64,000 bases of DNA from Xaviernesmea oryzae (GTDB taxonomy: Bacteria; Pseudomonadota; Alphaproteobacteria; Rhizobiales; Rhizobiaceae): positions 62,001 through 126,000 of the forward strand of contig NZ_FOAM01000006.1 in NCBI RefSeq assembly GCF_900109605.1, read 5' to 3'. The notes under the pieces are model-generated. The model was not told where the DNA came from and made no database searches. It saw nothing but the letters and a program-made list of their open reading frames with translations. Positions 58,742 to 64,000 of the stretch are shown piece by piece (position 1 is the stretch's first letter; the number at the start of each line of letters is the position of its first letter). The position numbers were made by a program, and so were the translations under genes.

Positions 58742-59731
58742 ATGACACCGGATGCTCTTCTCTATCCCACGCCCGACAATCCGGTGCCGGGGCCGCATAC
58801 GCTCGGCTTCTTCCAAGGAGTTGATGGCCGCAGGCTGCGCTATGCGATTTTCCGCGTGGAGGATCAGCCGGTGCAAGGCACCGTCATCCTGCTGCATGGG
58901 CGCAATGAGTCGATCGAGAAATATTTCGAACTGATCGGCGGCTTTCTCAAGCGCGGATTATGGGTCGCCACCTTCGACTGGCGCGGCCAGGCGGGCTCGG
59001 ACCGCCTGCTTGCGCGCCTGCCACGCCGCGGCCATGTCCGGCGCTTTTCCGATTACGAGGCGGATTTCGAGGCCTTTCTGGACCAGGTCGTTCTGCCGGA
59101 CACACGCCTGCCCTTCTTTCTCCTTGCGCATTCCATGGGCGGGCTGGTGGCGCTATCGCAGGCGCCCAAGCTCTCAGGCCGGATCGACCGGATGGTGCTC
59201 TCCGCGCCTTTCGTGGCGCTGGGCGGCCAGAGCCTGAGCGAAGAGCGCGTGGCGATGCTGGCCCGTCTGGCAAGCCTGAGCGGCTTCGGACGGTTCGCCT
59301 TGACGCGTGATCGGGGGCCATTGCCCTTCCCCATCAATCTCCTGACATCCGATGCCGCGCGTTTCGCCCGGGCGGAGCGGATCGCCCAGGCGCATCCGCA
59401 TCTCGTGCTCGGCCCGCCCAGCGCGCGCTGGCTTCACGAAACGCTGAGGACGATGCGGCGTGTTCGCCGCCAGGAGCATCTGACGCGCATCACCGTGCCA
59501 ACGCTGATCCTCGCACCGACGCGCGATCCGCTGGTGCCCTATCACGCGCAGGAAGAGCTTGCCGCACATTTCCGCGCCGCGAGGCTGATCCCGATCGCCG
59601 GCGCCCGCCATGAGGTTCTGCACGAAGCGGACCGCTATCGCGACCAGGCGCTGGCCGCCATCGCCGCCTTCCTGCCCGGCTCGGTGGAGAGCGGCCTGCC
59701 GCAGCAGATGGAAGAGGCGACCATTGTCTAG
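58742..59731 (+). CDS. Alpha/beta hydrolase, lysophospholipase-like
   Basis: 329 residues, cytosolic by sequence (no signal peptide). The fold is read from TVILLHGRNESIEKYFE, FDWRGQAGSDR, the nucleophile elbow LAHSMGGLVA, acid Asp in LAPTRDPLVPY and catalytic His in AGARHEVLHE. This order matches PldB/monoglyceride-lipase proteins (Hydrolase_4), acting on lysophospholipids or acylglycerols. It starts at the ATG at 58742. A dispersed repeat follows the stop immediately. Confidence 0.88.
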   Translation: MTPDALLYPTPDNPVPGPHTLGFFQGVDGRRLRYAIFRVEDQPVQGTVILLHGRNESIEKYFELIGGFLKRGLWVATFDWRGQAGSDRLLARLPRRGHVRRFSDYEADFEAFLDQVVLPDTRLPFFLLAHSMGGLVALSQAPKLSGRIDRMVLSAPFVALGGQSLSEERVAMLARLASLSGFGRFALTRDRGPLPFPINLLTSDAARFARAERIAQAHPHLVLGPPSARWLHETLRTMRRVRRQEHLTRITVPTLILAPTRDPLVPYHAQEELAAHFRAARLIPIAGARHEVLHEADRYRDQALAAIAAFLPGSVESGLPQQMEEATIV

Positions 59732-59828
59732 AGCATCGGACTGAAAATCATACGCAGTCTGACGCTCTAGATTTTGTTTTCGCATCGGATTCTTCCGAAA
59801 GCCGGTCCCCACTTTTCGGTCTGATGCT
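59730..59828 (-). repeat. Dispersed rhizobial palindromic repeat (copy A)
   Basis: On the minus strand it reads GAGCATCAGACCGAAAAG...CCGGCTTTCGG...ATCCGATGC...AACAAAATCTAGAGCGTC and is closely similar to the element at 62264-62364. It overlaps the last base pairs of the hydrolase stop region. Confidence 0.8.
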
Positions 59829-59918
59829 CAGATATGCGCTTCAGAGCGGCCTCCCGAGAAAGCACGTCGATGCGCCCCATGATCGCAAGGCTCGGTCAGG
59901 CCTTGCGCATCAGCCCTG

Positions 59919-60701
59919 TCATGGCGCCGCGCTGGCGAGAAGCGCCAGGGCTTTCTCATGCAGCGCCGGGTCGCCAGCCGCCAGAATGTCGCCCCCCTGT
60001 TCGGGCCGGCCGCCTGTCCAATCAGTTACCACGCCGCCCGCCTGCTCGATGAGCGGGATCAGCGCGGCGATGTCATAGGGCTTCAGCCCCGCCTCGCAGA
60101 CCAGATCGACATGGCCGGCGGCCAGCAGCGCGAAGGCATAGCAGTCGCAGCCGTAACGGGCGAGCCGAACCTGGGCCTCCAGCGCCTTGTAGGATCCAGC
60201 CGAGGCTGGGCCATAGAGGAAGGGCGAGGTGGTGAACAGCGTCGCCTCGCCAAGCGACGTGCAGGCCCGCGTCTTCAGCCGCTTCTCGCCTTCCGGCCCG
60301 CGATAGTAGGTGCCGTCGCCCACCGTCAGATAGCGTTCGCCGGTAAAGGGCTGGTCCATCATACCCATCACCGCGCGACCATGATGATAAAGCCCAATCA
60401 GGGTGCCCCAAACTGGCACACCGGAAATGAAGGCGCGCGTGCCGTCGATCGGGTCGATGACCCAGACATAATCCTGATCCAGCCCCTCGCCGCCATGCTC
60501 TTCGCCGAGAATGCCATGATCCGGAAACTCGGCCTTGATCAGCGCGCGGATCGCCTCCTCGGCGGCCTGATCGGCCTCGGTGACAGGATCGAAGCCGACC
60601 TTATACTTGTTGTCGATCGCAACCCCTGTGCGGAAGCGTGGCAGGGTCTCGGCTTTGGCGGCATCCGCCAGTCGGTTGAGAAAGGCAAGATCGGGGATCA
60701 T
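59919..60701 (-). CDS. hisN: Histidinol-phosphatase, inositol-monophosphatase family
   Basis: 260 residues; HisN-type IMPase. All metal ligands are intact, in contrast to the 32.3-kb paralogue: DPVTEADQAAE, LGEEHGGEG, VIDPIDGTRAF and KPYDIAALIPLIEQAGG. HisN removes phosphate from L-histidinol phosphate in histidine synthesis. The ATG at 60701 has GAGG five bases upstream. It is next to an N-formylglutamate amidohydrolase and cpdR, the order I recall from Sinorhizobium. Confidence 0.88.
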   Translation of the reverse strand: MIPDLAFLNRLADAAKAETLPRFRTGVAIDNKYKVGFDPVTEADQAAEEAIRALIKAEFPDHGILGEEHGGEGLDQDYVWVIDPIDGTRAFISGVPVWGTLIGLYHHGRAVMGMMDQPFTGERYLTVGDGTYYRGPEGEKRLKTRACTSLGEATLFTTSPFLYGPASAGSYKALEAQVRLARYGCDCYAFALLAAGHVDLVCEAGLKPYDIAALIPLIEQAGGVVTDWTGGRPEQGGDILAAGDPALHEKALALLASAAP

Positions 60702-61004
60702 GGAAACCTCGGTCGGATCGGGAACGACAGGAAGGCCGCCCTGCCATCATCCAGAGCGGCCAGCATGCGTGAAGATGATGCAATGCGTCTGTATCATAGG
60801 CCTTTGTTTTGCACAGCCTGGGAATAAGCACGCTTCACAGGCAGCCTTTGTCCCGACGAATTATGCAATCTTTTCAAAGCCTGCATAGCCGAAGCAGGCA
60901 AGGACCTCCTTTGACCTGCCTCCTTATTCTCTGCTTGCGATTTAAGCAGCTTCCGTACCCGCACTTTTTTCATGCAAAAATGTGGCGAATACGGCAAAAC
61001 CATG
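60702..61004. other. Intergenic region upstream of the AbcR-like RNA
   Basis: No gene supported. It contains the hisN promoter zone on the minus strand and, near 60900, a GGACCTCCTTTGACCTGCCTCC stretch similar in character to the anti-Shine-Dalgarno motifs of the following RNA, but with no T-tailed hairpin. Confidence 0.4.
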
Positions 61005-61033
61005 TTGACAATTTTGCACTGCAATATTATTGT
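61005..61033 (+). promoter_or_regulatory. Sigma-70-type promoter of the AbcR-like RNA
   Basis: TTGACA (61005-61010), a 17-base spacer and TATTGT (61028-61033). A transcript would start near 61040. Confidence 0.75.
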
Positions 61034-61040
61034 CATAGTT

Positions 61041-61118
61041 ACAGTCATTCGTGGCTGTAAATACCCTCCTTGGGTGTTTCCTCCCTAGACTTAACCGCGC
61101 GTCAGCGCGGTTTTTTTT
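61041..61118 (+). ncRNA. AbcR / alpha-r15-like trans-acting small RNA
   Basis: About 78 nt between a consensus promoter and a CCGCGC-GTCA-GCGCGG terminator with eight T residues (61093-61118). It contains two unpaired CCUCC-type motifs, ACCCTCCTTGGGTG and TTTCCTCCCTAGACTT, the hallmark of the alpha-r15/AbcR family that blocks translation of ABC-transporter mRNAs in rhizobia through Hfq. No protein frame is present. The family name is from memory of those motifs. Confidence 0.7.
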
Positions 61119-61196
61119 GCCTTATGTCCAAGCACAACGACGCAAGCGCCGCGTGAGATTTTGAACGCGGGTCGGGACCTCATCGTTTTGATTGGA

Positions 61197-62078
61197 TCAC
61201 TCGGCTGCCAGCGGCAGGCTCTCGGCATATTTCATCATGTGGAAAGCGAAACTTTCCAGGAACAGGCCGATCATGGTCGCAAGCGCCGGAAACTCCGCCC
61301 GCTTCTCCAGGCTCGCCTCATCCACGTAGAGCGCGCGGTTCACCTCGATCTGCAGGGCATGCAGCCCCCGGCTCGGCCGGCCATAATGTTCGGTAATGAA
61401 GCCGCCGGCATAGGGCTTGTTGCGCGCAACCGAAAATCCGAGATCCTCGAGAATGCCGACCGCCGCGCGGCTCAACTCTCCGGCCGCACTGGTGCCGTAC
61501 CGGTCCCCGATGATGAAATCCGGCCGGCTCGCCCCACCGGTCACCCTGATATTGCCGGGCATGGAATGGCAATCGATCAGCACGGCAAAGCCATAGCGTA
61601 CATGGGTGCGGGCGATCAGCTTGCGCAGGCAAGCATGATAAGGCTTGTAGATGGTTTCGATCCGTCCGAGCGCACTGTCTACGGGAAGACGCGTACGGTA
61701 GATTTCCATGTTCTCCGCCACCAGCTTCGGCACGGTGCCCAGGCCACCGGCCACACGCAGGGACGAGATATTGGCATAAGGCGGAAGAGCGCCGTCGAAC
61801 ATGCGCGGATCGAGTTCGTAGGGCTCGCGATTCACATCGAGAAAGGCGCGGGGAAAATGCGCCTTGAGCATGGGCGCGCCCAGCCTCAAGCCGGCCGAAA
61901 ACAGCTCTTCGACAAAGGGGTCCTCGGAGCGGCGAATCGACAAGGCGTCCAGGCGCGACTGCGCAAGGAAATCAGGCGAATAGGCACGACCGCTGTGCGG
62001 CGAGTTCAAAACAAGGGGAAGAAGCTGCTGGGCCGGCTCCAGGACCTCGAACAGCGCCTCCCCGGAAGCCTCGGACAT
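61197..62078 (-). CDS. N-formylglutamate amidohydrolase family protein (second copy)
   Basis: 293 residues of PF05013. Visible are PLVLNSPHSGRAYSPDFL, SIRRSEDPFVEELF, FPRAFLDVNREPYELDPRMF, IYKPYHACLRKL, AVLIDCHSMPGN and EHYGRPSRGLHALQIEVNR. His and Glu residues in HSGR, DCHS and QIEVN would bind the metal. The ATG at 62078 has AAAGGA five bases upstream. No hut genes adjoin. It is the group seen beside cpdR in rhizobia and only distantly related to the 19.5-kb copy. Confidence 0.87.
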   Translation of the reverse strand: MSEASGEALFEVLEPAQQLLPLVLNSPHSGRAYSPDFLAQSRLDALSIRRSEDPFVEELFSAGLRLGAPMLKAHFPRAFLDVNREPYELDPRMFDGALPPYANISSLRVAGGLGTVPKLVAENMEIYRTRLPVDSALGRIETIYKPYHACLRKLIARTHVRYGFAVLIDCHSMPGNIRVTGGASRPDFIIGDRYGTSAAGELSRAAVGILEDLGFSVARNKPYAGGFITEHYGRPSRGLHALQIEVNRALYVDEASLEKRAEFPALATMIGLFLESFAFHMMKYAESLPLAAE

Positions 62079-62263
62079 CACATTCCTTTTTACCATGTCG
62101 CCATGTCGGCATTCTGTCATGTTGCCAGTGGAAGGCATCTGTGTCCATAGTCTCTTCAGGGCCTCGTGGGCGCGGCTTGACCGCGTCTTTTCACGGGGTA
62201 TCTAGACATTTTCCGACGTCATGGCCGGGAGGCGCGCTGCGCCACCGGCATGATGAAGACCTA

Positions 62264-62364
62264 GAGCATCGGACCGAAAAGGGGGAACCGATTTTCGGTA
62301 AATCCGATGCAGCAACAAAAACCTGGAGCATCGAGCCGCGCCCGATTGTCGGCACGATGCTTTA
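62264..62364 (+). repeat. Dispersed rhizobial palindromic repeat (copy B)
   Basis: Starts GAGCATCGGACCGAAAAGGG, has the inner complement CGATTTTCGG, then ATCCGATGCAGCAACAAAAACC and a second partly matching half (GAGCATCGAGCC ... GGCACGATGCTTT). It aligns well with copy A on the other strand and lies just before cpdR. Confidence 0.8.
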
Positions 62365-62387
62365 AGGACAGCAACGGCTGGACATCC

Positions 62388-62750
62388 ATGACTGCAAAGA
62401 TTCTCCTCGCAGAAGATGACAATGACATGCGCCGCTTCCTGGTGAAGGCGCTGGAAAAGGCAGGCTATAAGGTCCTGTCCTTCGACAATGGCGCCAGCGC
62501 CTATGACCGGCTTCGCGAAGAACCCTTCTCGCTGCTCTTGACCGACATCGTCATGCCCGAAATGGACGGCATCGAACTTGCCCGGCGGGCGACCGAACTC
62601 GATCCCGACCTCAAGGTCATGTTCATCACCGGCTTTGCCGCTGTGGCACTCAACCCGGACTCCAAGGCGCCGAAGGATGCCAAGGTGCTCTCCAAGCCGT
62701 TCCACCTGCGCGACCTCGTCGACGAGGTCAACAAGATGCTGGCCGCATAG
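62388..62750 (+). CDS. cpdR: CpdR single-domain response regulator
   Basis: 120-residue receiver domain without an output domain. ILLAEDDNDMRRFL gives the acidic pocket, D52 in LLLTDIVMPEMDG is the phospho-acceptor, with FITGFAAVAL and KVLSKPFHLRDL (Lys103). It appears essentially identical to Sinorhizobium CpdR1 as I recall it. Unphosphorylated CpdR primes ClpXP at the cell pole for degradation of CtrA-type substrates; RcdA (5.1 kb) works with it. It is followed by a tRNA gene. Confidence 0.96.
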   Translation: MTAKILLAEDDNDMRRFLVKALEKAGYKVLSFDNGASAYDRLREEPFSLLLTDIVMPEMDGIELARRATELDPDLKVMFITGFAAVALNPDSKAPKDAKVLSKPFHLRDLVDEVNKMLAA

Positions 62751-62833
62751 GCCTGTCAAAAAAGACGCAAAAAACCTTCACATCCCGTCTTGACGCCGCG
62801 AAGGGTTTTGTGGTCTATGCCGCTCATCGGATG

Positions 62834-62908
<75 letters not shown>

Positions 62909-62933
62909 CCAGATTAGTCTTACAAGACCTTCA

Positions 62934-62957
62934 AGGCCCTGCAATTGCAGGGCTTTT
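62934..62957 (+). terminator. Terminator after tRNA-Val
   Basis: GCCCTGCAA / TTGCAGGGC forms an exact 18-base palindrome followed by TTTT; flanking AAG/CTT extends the stem. Confidence 0.65.
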
Positions 62958-63309
62958 GTCGTTTTGGGGTGTCGTGAAGTTCCCTCACGTTGAGGCTTGT
63001 CGCGCTCATTCATTCCATTGCGCAACTCGCTCTGCCCCCCTCACCTTTCCAGGTGGAGAGAAGTTATTTCGGGCGACAATGTAACGGATGTTTCATTGCC
63101 GGGATTCGCTCGCGCTCTGGCAGGGCCTACACAGAAATATGAGGGCCTTTTGCGTCGTGCTCCTTAGGTTCAACGAACCTACCCTCATGCCGACCCGATC
63201 TGCCTCAATCCGACCCGATCATGAAATTGCTGTCACGTTCCGATCGGCAAGGAACGAATTGCCCCGCATCTCATTCATCGCTTGTCATTTACATTCGAAA
63301 GGACACAGG
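62958..63309. other. Intergenic region after the tRNA gene
   Basis: About 350 bases. No gene supported. CCGACCCGATC occurs twice near 63190-63225. It carries the promoter and a GAAAGGACACAGG ribosome-binding site for the next gene. Confidence 0.4.
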
Positions 63310-63660
63310 ATGAAAACCCTGCTGATGGCAGCCTTCGCTCTCTCGCTCGCCGGCTCGGCGCTCGCTCAGGATGCGCCACCGCCCCCGCCGCCGGGAGGCC
63401 CCGCGCCGGTTGCCGGCGAAGCGGCTCCGCCACCCCCGCCGCCGCCGGGTGAAGCCGGCAAGCCGCCGCGTGGGCCACGTCCGCCGATGATGGAAGAAGG
63501 CCGCCCGATGCCGCCGCCGCCGCGCCCGCCCAAGGGTGCGCATTTCCGCATCGAGAAGGGTGACACCAAGGTCGAGATCAAGTGTGACGAGGAAGAGCCA
63601 ATGAAGGCCTGCGCCGACACGCTGATGCAGATCCTCGATCGAGTCGAGCTGAAGGACTAA
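63310..63660 (+). CDS. Proline-rich secreted protein
   Basis: 116 residues: signal peptide LMAAFALSLAGSALA then QDAPPPPPPGGPAPVAGE and further polyproline runs to ~residue 75. A short folded-looking end, HFRIEKGDTKVEIKCDEEEP and ACADTLMQILDRVE, has two cysteines that may pair. Probably periplasmic. I recall similar small proteins in rhizobia but no function. It is followed by a terminator. Confidence 0.8.
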   Translation: MKTLLMAAFALSLAGSALAQDAPPPPPPGGPAPVAGEAAPPPPPPPGEAGKPPRGPRPPMMEEGRPMPPPPRPPKGAHFRIEKGDTKVEIKCDEEEPMKACADTLMQILDRVELKD

Positions 63661-64000
63661 AAGCGCCTCTTCGCAGATCGTTTGGTGGGCTGCAATGGCA
63701 GGCGCTTGAAAGCCACGATCTCGATCAGACAGCGGGAGCTGCGGGTGGACTTCTCGAAGTCGCCCGCAGCTCTTTTCCGTTTTCGATCCAGAGGGCTCTG
63801 CATTTCGACCTCTGTACTGCAGAGCGGTTTGTCTGCCTTGAAATTTGGGTGCGCAACCAGAGGTAGTCCCCCAGTGTTTTACGGATGGGCTTGCGATAAA
63901 CTTGGTGGCACGACTTTGCCTTTAGGCTTCCGCCACCCTAAATTCAGAGTGAAGATGGTCACTGGCATATGCGCGAAGCTGCAGAGACCCTAGAGCTTCG
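63661..64000. other. Terminal stretch of the window without a recognised gene
   Basis: A terminator is annotated at 63736-63776. A GCTCTGCA / TGCAGAGC hairpin lies at 63795-63825. Frames here lack coding signals. The last bases (TAGAGCTTCG) could be the start of another dispersed element, but this cannot be judged. Confidence 0.4.
63736..63776 (+). terminator. Rho-independent terminator
   Basis: GAGCTGCGGG / CCCGCAGCTC outer stem with an inner GACTTC / GAAGTC stem, followed by TTTT. Confidence 0.85.

Overview
The window is a gene-dense, high-GC chromosomal segment of an alphaproteobacterium, almost certainly a member of the Rhizobiaceae (Agrobacterium/Rhizobium group). The evidence is taxon-typical gene content: homospermidine synthase, an Omp10-type lipoprotein, the cell-cycle factors RcdA, GapR and CpdR, a gltB/gltD pair, a ROSE-like leader before an hsp20 gene, an AbcR/alpha-r15-like small RNA, and copies of the short GAGCATCGGACCGAAAA-type palindrome dispersed in rhizobial genomes. 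No phage, IS element, conjugation module or CRISPR array was seen. The segment reads as core chromosome, with one atypical gap near 27.5-29.0 kb.

Layout. 0-5 kb: glycolysis (pgk, class I aldolase), a 51-residue membrane protein and an MFS transporter. 5-15 kb: rcdA, rpmE, an ABC exporter, a MotA/ExbB-like plus OmpA/MotB-like pair, an M3 oligoendopeptidase and an NtrC-like response regulator with a degenerate sigma-54 loop. 15-22.7 kb: a DUF882 peptidase-like protein, formaldehyde dehydrogenase, gapR with a structured leader, a DUF1244 protein, an N-formylglutamate amidohydrolase and a DUF1036-pyk operon. 22.7-29 kb: an alpha/beta hydrolase, a TPR protein, a cysteine-free L36, overlapping purE-purK, two small YdcH-type proteins on either side of an intergenic space, then the atypical gap with an ArsR-type regulator. 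29-37.5 kb: a TauE/SafE permease, a diverged ThiE/TenI protein, a Sel1-repeat protein, an inositol-monophosphatase-like protein that has lost most of its metal ligands, overlapping pabB-pabC, hss and omp10.

37.5-47 kb is an envelope block: 5'-nucleotidase with a C-terminal LysM domain, hemH, a beta-barrel protein, galU, a lytic transglycosylase and a DUF459 SGNH hydrolase. 47-56 kb is a minus-strand run gltB - two pyruvyl-transferase-family genes - gltD, so the two glutamate synthase subunits are separated by a surface-polysaccharide-type gene pair. 56-64 kb: threonine aldolase, hsp20 with a probable RNA thermometer, a candidate sRNA, a lysophospholipase-like hydrolase, histidinol-phosphatase-like hisN, an AbcR-like sRNA, a second N-formylglutamate amidohydrolase, cpdR, tRNA-Val(GAC) and a proline-rich secreted protein.

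The most notable points are a probable pseudo-phosphatase (32.3-33.1 kb), a response regulator unlikely to work with sigma-54 (13.1-14.6 kb), the pyruvyl-transferase genes inside the glutamate synthase locus, and several structured non-coding elements (gapR leader, AbcR-like RNA, 58.5 kb candidate sRNA, perfect palindrome at 56.2 kb). I did not find a clearly new multi-gene system. All family names come from reading the sequences and recalling families; no database search was run.
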